From the NCBI GenBank assembly GCA_946056345.1, contig CAMGJH010000081.1:1-5873 (forward strand): a stretch of 5,873 nucleotides of DNA. Direction: 5' to 3'. This stretch comes from an uncultured Lentisphaeraceae bacterium (lineage in GTDB: Bacteria; Verrucomicrobiota; Kiritimatiellia; RFP12; DVOR01). The notes beneath the pieces were generated by a model that was given only the letters and a program-made list of their open reading frames with translations, had not been told where the DNA came from and did no database searches. Numbering within the stretch: position 1 is the stretch's first letter; each line of letters begins with the position of its first letter. The translations under genes were made by a program, and so were the position numbers. Of this stretch, positions 1 to 5,268 are shown piece after piece.

Positions 1-1
1 A

Positions 2-2131
2 TTCAATCTTGAAGAAGCTCTTTCCCGGTGTCTAGAGTGTCTCCGTCATCAAACGTTTCCGGATATTGAAATTCTCTGTGTCAATGACGGGTCTACCGAT
101 TCGTCTCTAGCAGTCCTACTCGATTATGCCCACCGCGATTCTCGCATTCGAGTGTATAGCCAACCTAACAGTGGCGTTTCCACTGCGCGTAATTTTTGTA
201 TTGAGAATGCCCAAGGAAAATATCTTACTTTTATTGACGGAGACGATTGGGTTGAACCAATACTGTGTGCTGAGGTTGTATCCAAAATGGAGAAATTAAA
301 TCTAGAAGTGTGTTTTTACGATTTAGATTGTTTTACCTTTGATCGAGAAGAGATTTCACCTCATTGGTGGGGTAGCCAACAGCAACGGAAGTTTTTACCT
401 ATTGAGAAAGTCTTCTCAGGGGAAGAACTTACACGATGGCGAGTCCCAGGATCCAGTTGTAATCGGTTTTATCGACGTGATTTCTTACTCAAAAACAATC
501 TCTTTTTCAAACATCTTGGCTTGGGCGAAGATTGTACGTTTACAATGACCCTTATGGGGAGACTATCTAGAGGGTATATTATTCCGAAGTGTCTTTATCA
601 TTATCGTCGCGGAGCGCCTTCTTCTGCGATCTCTCGACTCGTTAATACTGCGAGTTCTACGGCAGAATATGCGAAATTGACTTTTCTTACTACATTAATC
701 AATTTGTATCATATTTATCAGAAAGAGAAGCGGTCTGATTCATTTTTAGCTGCTTTCAAAGAGAGAGCATTGTTTGAAGTTATTTTTTATGCAGAGAACA
801 GCCCGTTTATTTCTACCTATTTATCAAATGGAGGCTGGGATGCTTTTGAATTTGACACTCTTCCTGCCGAGTACCGCAATGAGGCTATTTGGGAACGATA
901 CACACGGAGACGTTCCATAACAAAGCAACAAGTCCCGCCATCATTCGTTAGGCCGAAGTATAATGAAAGAGTTATCTTCTTCTTGTTAACCAAGTTACGT
1001 CAGTATTACAAGAAAGATCTCTATATTGTCACAAATCAAGTAGATACGATTGAGAACGAACCGATTGACTCGTGGACTTTCTTTATGTGGTTACAAGAAC
1101 ATTCTATCCCTTCTCGATATGTAATCGCACATAAACATCCGTTTGCGTTAGAATTACGCCGTAATCATAAGACGAAAGATGTAATTTTTCTAAGAACTAA
1201 TGGAATTTCATCTTTTGAGTTTTGCTTGCGCTGTTTCTGGTGCTTATGTAGGGCAAAAGTTGTCGCGCAAGAGAATGGAGCGCTACACGAAGCCACACGG
1301 CAGTGGTTCTGCGCGCAACCCTCTTTGCAGTATATCTTCTTACAACACGGAGTATTCTTCTTCGCCTTGGCAAAAGGAACACAGGCATATTTACGCACAT
1401 TCGATGTCATTAATGTGTCTAGTCAATATGAACAGTCGCTTTTACAAGAGAATGTACAATACAATACAACTAGTACTCTTCCTATACAATACATTCAAGC
1501 AGGGTTGCCACGTTGGGATAAGTTAAAAGATGAATCCAATCCGCAACACCCAATTATCTTTATTATGTTTACAACGAGAGTCTCGTTCAACTCGTTGGAC
1601 CAATTATATAATTCCACTTACTATAATCAATTGAAGGATTTTCTTACCGATGACTATTGGAAAACTTTAAAACAAAATGGAATTCGAATCGTTCTTTCCA
1701 TTCATCATCATCTCAAGAATACTTTCCACAATTTTAAGTTTCCGTGTGATTTTGAACTTGTTTCTTCAACAAGTGTTTCTTCCTGGATAAGACGTGCCTC
1801 GTGTTGTATTACAGATATGTCGAGTGTTTCGTTTGACTTTATGTTTTTACATAAACCCACAATTTATTGGTTATTAGACTATGCTTCAAGAGACCTTAAT
1901 AATACGGACTTGGATAGGACGGTGTTAGCTGAAAAACAATTAAATAAACTTTATAACAAAGTAAATAACAAGGAAGAGTTATTTGCATTGCTTAATGAAT
2001 ATATCGCGCGAGGTTTTAGGTTAGAGCCTGAGAAACAAGAAATCGCAGACCAATTCTTTAAGTATAAAAAGAATATTTGCGAACATCTATACCATGCAAT
2101 CGAGTCTCTCAATCCGAAAGGTGGTAAATAA
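2..2131 (+). CDS. Bifunctional GT2 glycosyltransferase / CDP-glycerol glycerophosphotransferase-like protein (5' partial)
   Basis: The frame is open from base 2 with no stop, giving 709 visible codons. The first GTG that could be called a start (152) lies inside the GT2 fold. Upstream codons read FNLEEALSRC...IEILCVNDGSTD, the usual GT2 beginning, so only about ten residues are missing. Numbered from base 2, the GT2 domain spans roughly 1-220. It shows VNDGSTD, SQPNSGVSTARN, the metal/nucleotide-sugar acidic cluster IDGDD (79-82), CNRFYRRDF and GLGED. A second domain (about 320-660) has the marks of the Glyphos_transf family (TagB/TagF type): LQHG (447-450), GLPRWD (501-506), IHHHLK and ITDMSSVSFDF (about 603-613). 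Members move polyol-phosphate from CDP-activated donors onto glycans, usually on the cytoplasmic face of the membrane. The fusion suggests one enzyme adding a sugar and a glycerol- or ribitol-phosphate-like group; this is inference. The gene is AT-rich, unlike everything downstream, which suggests horizontal acquisition. Confidence 0.93.
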   Translation, partial: FNLEEALSRCLECLRHQTFPDIEILCVNDGSTDSSLAVLLDYAHRDSRIRVYSQPNSGVSTARNFCIENAQGKYLTFIDGDDWVEPILCAEVVSKMEKLNLEVCFYDLDCFTFDREEISPHWWGSQQQRKFLPIEKVFSGEELTRWRVPGSSCNRFYRRDFLLKNNLFFKHLGLGEDCTFTMTLMGRLSRGYIIPKCLYHYRRGAPSSAISRLVNTASSTAEYAKLTFLTTLINLYHIYQKEKRSDSFLAAFKERALFEVIFYAENSPFISTYLSNGGWDAFEFDTLPAEYRNEAIWERYTRRRSITKQQVPPSFVRPKYNERVIFFLLTKLRQYYKKDLYIVTNQVDTIENEPIDSWTFFMWLQEHSIPSRYVIAHKHPFALELRRNHKTKDVIFLRTNGISSFEFCLRCFWCLCRAKVVAQENGALHEATRQWFCAQPSLQYIFLQHGVFFFALAKGTQAYLRTFDVINVSSQYEQSLLQENVQYNTTSTLPIQYIQAGLPRWDKLKDESNPQHPIIFIMFTTRVSFNSLDQLYNSTYYNQLKDFLTDDYWKTLKQNGIRIVLSIHHHLKNTFHNFKFPCDFELVSSTSVSSWIRRASCCITDMSSVSFDFMFLHKPTIYWLLDYASRDLNNTDLDRTVLAEKQLNKLYNKVNNKEELFALLNEYIARGFRLEPEKQEIADQFFKYKKNICEHLYHAIESLNPKGGK
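2117..2124 (+). promoter_or_regulatory. Ribosome binding site of the PYG-repeat gene
   Basis: AAAGGTGG matches the ideal AAAGGAGG at seven of eight positions. It ends six bases before the ATG at 2131 and lies inside the last codons of the upstream gene. Together with the TAATG stop/start overlap it supports ATG 2131 as the true start and coupled translation. Confidence 0.75.
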
Positions 2132-2700
2132 TGAAGGCTCTCCGGCGATTGATTAAGATTTTTTTGCCATACGGGTTCTTCCGGTGGTGGGTCAAGTGGC
2201 GTTATCAGGTCGAGTTGCCTGCTGTTGGCGAGAGCGCATTCTCTCGTGGACTGCACCAGTGCCTGCCTGCGTTCGTGGCCTTTGTTGACAGCCAGCGTAA
2301 GCCCTCAGACAAACGACCGCGGAAGTATTGGCTTCCCTATGGAATGATGCGCCACTACGTACGCGACTACTATGGCCTCTGCGTAGAGGCTCCCGCCGAC
2401 ACCAAAGCCTCGAGCCTCGTGCGCCTCGTACGCAGCATTTGCCCCTATGGGCTGATTCTGTGGTGGGATGCCGAGGCGCGTCGCCTCGCACCCAAGCCGG
2501 CTGCACCGAAGGTCCCACCACCTGCTACCCATGCGCCTGTCGTTAACCTAACGCCGTTGCTGCAAGAGATCAAAGCGCTACGCGCGGAAGTTGCCGAACT
2601 TCGCCGTGAGACATTGCTGCGCGACGAGCGCCTGGAAGCCCTCGTGTTGCGCCTCGCCCTGGGGCAAAAGCGCGCCAATATCCAACGCGAGCGCGAATAA
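2131..2700 (+). CDS. Hypothetical protein with three PYG motifs and a C-terminal coiled coil
   Basis: This 189-residue protein belongs to no family I can name with confidence. Its start overlaps the upstream TAA by one base and is preceded by a strong Shine-Dalgarno sequence. The first 120 residues hold three similar short motifs: LPYGFFRWW (12-20), LPYGMMRHY (68-76) and CPYGLILWW (104-112). Each has a hydrophobic/basic flank, as expected of amphipathic membrane-associated helices, but no full transmembrane span is clear. A Pro/Ala linker (121-137) leads to a charged heptad-like segment (about 141-180, LLQEIKALRAEVAELRRE) typical of a coiled coil, so oligomerisation is likely. Its position between two glycosyltransferases suggests an accessory role, for example scaffolding, chain-length control or membrane docking. 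That is inference; no catalytic motif is visible. GC content is much higher than in the gene before it. Confidence 0.8.
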   Translation: MKALRRLIKIFLPYGFFRWWVKWRYQVELPAVGESAFSRGLHQCLPAFVAFVDSQRKPSDKRPRKYWLPYGMMRHYVRDYYGLCVEAPADTKASSLVRLVRSICPYGLILWWDAEARRLAPKPAAPKVPPPATHAPVVNLTPLLQEIKALRAEVAELRRETLLRDERLEALVLRLALGQKRANIQRERE

Positions 2701-2703
2701 GAG

Positions 2704-3987
2704 ATGCCCTCGCCAGCGACCGTCTTGGTCCTCATTCCCGTCTTTGGGCGGGAGGATGTCTTTTTGACGATGGCAGTTTTGGCGAAGGCGAAAACGCCGG
2801 ATGTCACACTGCATTATCTCGTGGTCGACAATGGGAATGAGCCCGAGCTTGCCAAGCGGTTGGCGGCGCTACGGTCGTCTCAGTGCGAGGTCATCCGGTT
2901 GCCGGAAAATCGCGGTGGAGCTGGGGCCTATCGCGCGGGAATGCTGCGAGCAATGGCGCTCGGGGGCGACTTCTTATGGCTCCTTGATGACGATGCCTTG
3001 CCCAACGCGCAGACGCTGCCGGAACTCTTGAAGGCCTATCATCGGCTGCTCGCCGCCGGGGTCAAGGTTGGCCTCGTCGGCAGCACCCTGCTCGGCCGCA
3101 TCCATCCCAATCGGGTCAATGAGATGGGCAGCCGCATTGTCAGCCGCCGAACCGGCCAGATGGAAATCGTTGGCCGCGGCCTCTCGGCCCAGGACCTCCG
3201 GCCCGACCTGCTCGAAGTCGACAATATAGCGGCCGCCTCATGCCTCTGCCCGATGGCGGTCCTCCGCGAAGTCGGGCCCTTTGAGGACATCTTCATTCAC
3301 TACGACGACTGCGACTGGTGCCTGCGCATCCAGGAAGCCGGCTATCGCCTCTTCGTCTCGCCCCGCTCAACGGCCCAACACATCGAGAGCGAAGGCAAAT
3401 TCCCAGCCTGGATTGCCTACTACGACACGCGCAACCTCCTCTGGCATTTACAGCGGCACTTCCCAGACGCCCTTCCCCGAATGAAGCGCACGCTTTGGCG
3501 GCAGCTCCTCCTGCTCCAACTACACGGCTGTTGCGACCTAGTTGCGCTGATGCGCCTAGGCATCCGCCACTTCCACACGGGCCAATGCCTCCTGCGCAAA
3601 GACCTGCCGCAGTTCATCCGCCCAGAACTTCCCCTGACCGATCTCCAAACCGCCCATCCCCCACTTTGGATTATCGCCCGCGATGGCGCCTCCGCCGCTC
3701 CGTGGACGGCCTTCCTCTCGGATTACCCGGCCCCTCACCGCCTCCACATCTGCCGCCAGGCCCTCCATATGACCCCGCGTGCCAAACTCCTCGCCTGCCT
3801 ACGAATGGCCCGCCACTACCTTATTGGCCTCGGCTTCCTACTGCGCCACCCAACCGCGCAAATCTGCCTTGATTACATCTGCGCGCGCGACTATCCCTAT
3901 CCCCTGCCATTCCGCCCCCTCCTCTACTTCATCTCCCGTGGCGACACCTTCACCTGTTTCCGCAGCCCCCACCGTCAACACCCCTAA
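2704..3987 (+). CDS. Family 2 glycosyltransferase, galactofuranosyl/rhamnosyltransferase-like
   Basis: This 427-residue protein starts at ATG 2704, three bases after the previous stop. It has only a weak ribosome binding site (AAGAG directly against the start), so translation is probably coupled. Residues 5-230 form a GT-A domain: VLIPVFGR at the first strand, VVDNGN (40-45), LPENRGGAGAYRAGM (66-80), the metal-binding acidic cluster LLDDDALP (93-100), and FIHYDDCDWCLRIQEAGY (197-214). The DDCD group there is where the catalytic base sits in GlfT2-like and WbbL-like enzymes. A histidine at 226 follows at the expected place. Such enzymes transfer galactofuranose, rhamnose or a related sugar from a nucleotide donor to a lipid-linked glycan on the cytoplasmic side; the actual sugar cannot be read from the sequence. 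Residues about 300-427 form an extension I do not recognise, with aromatic/proline-rich stretches such as RDYPYPLPFRPLLYF. The second half of the gene prefers C-ending codons. Confidence 0.92.
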   Translation: MPSPATVLVLIPVFGREDVFLTMAVLAKAKTPDVTLHYLVVDNGNEPELAKRLAALRSSQCEVIRLPENRGGAGAYRAGMLRAMALGGDFLWLLDDDALPNAQTLPELLKAYHRLLAAGVKVGLVGSTLLGRIHPNRVNEMGSRIVSRRTGQMEIVGRGLSAQDLRPDLLEVDNIAAASCLCPMAVLREVGPFEDIFIHYDDCDWCLRIQEAGYRLFVSPRSTAQHIESEGKFPAWIAYYDTRNLLWHLQRHFPDALPRMKRTLWRQLLLLQLHGCCDLVALMRLGIRHFHTGQCLLRKDLPQFIRPELPLTDLQTAHPPLWIIARDGASAAPWTAFLSDYPAPHRLHICRQALHMTPRAKLLACLRMARHYLIGLGFLLRHPTAQICLDYICARDYPYPLPFRPLLYFISRGDTFTCFRSPHRQHP

Positions 3988-4031
3988 GGCACTCTTCCGA
4001 CTGCCAACCGCGGCGCGCAGAACGATTAACC

Positions 4032-4102
4032 CTCAGACTTAATTGAATTAAGACTAACTGTTAATTCAATTAAGACTAACTGTTAATTCAATTAAGTCTG
4101 AG
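4032..4102. repeat. Perfect 20-bp AT-rich inverted repeat around the tandem array
   Basis: CTCAGACTTAATTGAATTAA at 4032-4051 is the exact reverse complement of 4083-4102, with a 31-base interval holding the middle repeat unit. In RNA this could fold into a 20-bp stem starting 45 bases after the GT2 stop codon. It might end or protect the operon transcript from either side. No T-tract follows (AGTCTTATTAATTCAC), so it does not qualify as a standard intrinsic terminator. Confidence 0.85.
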
Positions 4103-4104
4103 TC
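4039..4104. repeat. Three 22-bp AT-rich tandem repeats with palindromic cores
   Basis: Units begin at 4039, 4061 and 4083 and abut without spacers. Each starts with a 13-bp palindrome, TTAATT-S-AATTAA (G at the centre in unit 1, C in units 2 and 3). Units 1 and 2 end in the identical linker GACTAACTG; unit 3 ends GTCTGAGTC instead. A further partial copy, TTAATTCA, lies at 4108-4115. Palindromic cores spaced about two helical turns apart are typical of dimeric protein binding sites or iterons. Which of these applies is unknown. Confidence 0.9.
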
Positions 4105-4121
4105 TTATTAATTCACCTCGG

Positions 4122-4210
4122 CCCGGGTCCAAATCGCATCCGCCCCGAGTTCGGGGCGAACCCGGGCCTACCTCGAGGCGAACCCGGGGCGGATGCGAAA
4201 TGGACCCGGG
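4122..4210. repeat. GC-rich 26-bp imperfect inverted repeat
   Basis: Arm 4122-4147 (beginning CCCGGGTCCAAATCGCATCC) pairs with 4185-4210 at 24 of 26 positions; the two mismatches are adjacent. The 37-base interval contains a smaller hairpin, GTTCG-GGG-CGAAC (4149-4161). The whole could form a very stable cruciform or RNA structure. It may be a dispersed palindromic element, a protein binding region or a transcript boundary; the sequence alone does not decide. Confidence 0.85.
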
Positions 4211-4220
4211 GCGGGGGGAG
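4155..4220. repeat. Degenerate 22-bp GC-rich repeats (ACCCGGG phased)
   Basis: GGCGAACCCGGG occurs at 4155-4166 and 4177-4188, exactly 22 bp apart. ACCCGGGGCGG occurs at 4182-4192 and 4204-4214, again 22 bp apart, so ACCCGGG recurs at 4160, 4182 and 4204. The period equals that of the neighbouring AT-rich array although the sequences are unrelated. The phasing may partly follow from the inverted repeat it overlaps. Confidence 0.65.
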
Positions 4221-4293
4221 GGTGGCTGGGGGTTGTGGTTTCCGTTTTCTAGCCTCTTTGGCGAGGTATGTTTGGGCGGCTGATGGGTGGGTT

Positions 4294-4322
4294 TTGCGGG
4301 GGCGGAGGTGTTATGTTATACT
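4294..4322 (+). promoter_or_regulatory. Probable sigma-70-type promoter with extended -10
   Basis: A TATACT -10 element at 4317-4322 is preceded by TG at 4314-4315 (extended -10, TGTTATACT). A TTGCGG -35-like element at 4294-4299 lies exactly 17 bp upstream, matching TTGACA in its TTG. Transcription would start near 4329, giving a leader of about 20 bases before the ATG at 4348. The AT-rich -10 stands out in a very GC-rich stretch. Confidence 0.7.
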
Positions 4323-4334
4323 GCGTGTCGTTTT

Positions 4335-4340
4335 GAGAGG
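4335..4340 (+). promoter_or_regulatory. Ribosome binding site of the membrane-protein gene
   Basis: GAGAGG lies seven bases before ATG 4348, an ideal Shine-Dalgarno match and spacing. It fixes the start of the gene. Confidence 0.75.
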
Positions 4341-4347
4341 GTAGACT

Positions 4348-5241
4348 ATGAAGGCAACGCATATCTCTTGGATTTGGTCGGTGGCGGTTTTTGCCGTTGC
4401 GACGGTCTTCTATCTGGTGACATCGGCGTGGGGAGCGTATCCGGGGGCTTCGGCTCAGTTTGTGGCGTCGGCGCTTTTCCCGGAGTGGGGGGTTGGGGGG
4501 GGACACTCGTTGGAGCAGGTGTTGGCGTTGGGGGTGACGCGGCTGTTGGCGCCGGAGCGGTTGCTGGCGGGGTTTTCGTGGGGGGCGGCGATGATGGGGG
4601 GGCTGACGATTTTGGGGTTATTTCGCGCAACGATGGCGGGGATTAGCCTTTCGTGCGTGGATATGAATGGTATTCGCGCGCACGAGGTGGGGCGGATGCG
4701 CGAGGATTTGTGGTTGGTGATGTTGCTAACGGGGCTGGGGACGGCGTTGGCGGGGTTGGTGGCGTTGCCGTTGTGGGCGCAGGGGACGCGGCCGTTGGCG
4801 GGCGGGGCGGCGACGACGTTGGGGATGGCGTTGATTTGTTTTGCGTTGCGGTTGCGCCGGCGGTGTATTGAGGATTTGGAGGGGGCTGGGCGGCTGACGT
4901 TTCGCCATCAGATGTTGCTGGCGGGGGTCTTTGCGCTGGCGGCGTATCTGGGGGTGGATGTGGTGCAGTTGGCGCCGGTGGCGTTGGTGGGGATGGTGCT
5001 TGGGGCGAGTGCGTTTGTGCGTGCGGAGGGGACGGCGCAGGCGCAAAATCTGCTCTGGGCGGCGATTGGCGTGGTGGCGGGGGTGGTGGCTTCGATGGTT
5101 ACCTATCGGGCGAGTTTGGCGTTGGCGGGGGTAGAGACGGAGATGTCGTTGGGGGTGTCGGGGTGGTGGGGGGGGGTGGCTGATTCGCTGGTTCCGGGGC
5201 GGGGGGGTCTGGCGGGGGGGGGGCTCGAGAGGCCCGTGTAG
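4348..5241 (+). CDS. Polytopic membrane protein, DUF2723/TMEM260-like N-terminal part
   Basis: This 297-codon frame has a well-placed promoter and ribosome binding site. It encodes about seven hydrophobic segments, near residues 9-28, 72-92, 121-143, 150-170, 187-207, 208-223 and 234-260. After the first segment comes AYPGASAQFVASALFPEW (30-47), then GGHSLEQVLALGVTRLL (51-67). This order resembles the first outer loop of DUF2723/TMEM260-like GT-C proteins, where a PGDSGEL-type motif and an HP(L) motif follow TM1. Family assignment is by eye and tentative. If correct, it would be a lipid-sugar-dependent glycosyltransferase or relative acting outside the membrane. The acidic residues usual in that loop are replaced here (PGASAQF). 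The last 35 residues are Gly-rich and come from runs of up to 10 G; the frame ends at TAG 5239-5241. It is short for the family (often 800-1000 residues), and the downstream frame looks like its continuation. Most codons end in G (TTG, GTG, GCG, GGG), unlike its neighbours. Confidence 0.75.
   Translation: MKATHISWIWSVAVFAVATVFYLVTSAWGAYPGASAQFVASALFPEWGVGGGHSLEQVLALGVTRLLAPERLLAGFSWGAAMMGGLTILGLFRATMAGISLSCVDMNGIRAHEVGRMREDLWLVMLLTGLGTALAGLVALPLWAQGTRPLAGGAATTLGMALICFALRLRRRCIEDLEGAGRLTFRHQMLLAGVFALAAYLGVDVVQLAPVALVGMVLGASAFVRAEGTAQAQNLLWAAIGVVAGVVASMVTYRASLALAGVETEMSLGVSGWWGGVADSLVPGRGGLAGGGLERPV
5214..5223 (+). repeat. Ten-G homopolymer tract in the 3' end of the membrane-protein gene
   Basis: This is the longest of a set of G-runs inside the gene. 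Others are 4495-4502 (8 G), 4596-4602 (7), 5168-5176 (9), 5201-5207 (7) and, just after the TAG, 5243-5248 (6). Tracts of this length are prone to slipped-strand mispairing and also to sequencing error. A one-base change here alone reaches a stop shortly downstream in either alternative frame (near 5267 or 5312). Confidence 0.8.
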
Positions 5242-5268
5242 TGGGGGGTGTTGTGGATCAATCGGGTG

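Larger units (their letters stand above)
3988..4347. other. Structured non-coding intergenic region
   Basis: This 360-base gap holds no convincing gene. It contains, in order, a short GC-rich spacer, an AT-rich tandem/inverted repeat array, a GC-rich long inverted repeat, a G/T-rich stretch, and the promoter and ribosome binding site of the membrane-protein gene. No tRNA-like cloverleaf and no stem followed by a T-run (classical intrinsic terminator) is visible after the GT2 gene. The plus strand changes from C-rich to G-rich across this region. Confidence 0.8.

Noticed and set aside
3318..3872. 184-codon plus-strand frame inside the second GT2 gene
   Set aside because: It is a Pro/Arg-rich low-complexity product of an alternative frame, overlapping a frame with clear GT2 catalytic motifs.
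4039..4104. CRISPR array
   Set aside because: The 22-bp units abut directly without unique spacers, there are only three, and no cas gene is present.
4032..4112. Intrinsic terminator after the glycosyltransferase operon
   Set aside because: There is a strong stem, but it is AT-rich, has a 31-base loop and is not followed by a T-run. It is recorded only as an inverted repeat.
3988..4347. Chromosomal or plasmid replication origin
   Set aside because: The skew switch and iteron-like repeats are suggestive, but I find no DnaA box matching TTATNCACA and no rep, dnaA or par gene in the window. It is kept only as a finding to test.
3988..4347. tRNA or riboswitch
   Set aside because: No cloverleaf arms with a GTTCRA-type T-loop and CCA end were found. 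The GTTCG near 4149 belongs to a small GGG-loop hairpin within the GC-rich palindrome.
4287..4646. 119-codon frame overlapping the promoter and start of the membrane protein
   Set aside because: It spans the promoter elements, lacks a ribosome binding site and gives a Gly/Val/Asp low-complexity product from G-rich DNA. It is an out-of-frame shadow.
5239..5241. Programmed TAG read-through or recoding (for example pyrrolysine)
   Set aside because: No recoding machinery or downstream stimulatory structure is evident. A slip, an error or a real gene end explains the TAG more simply.
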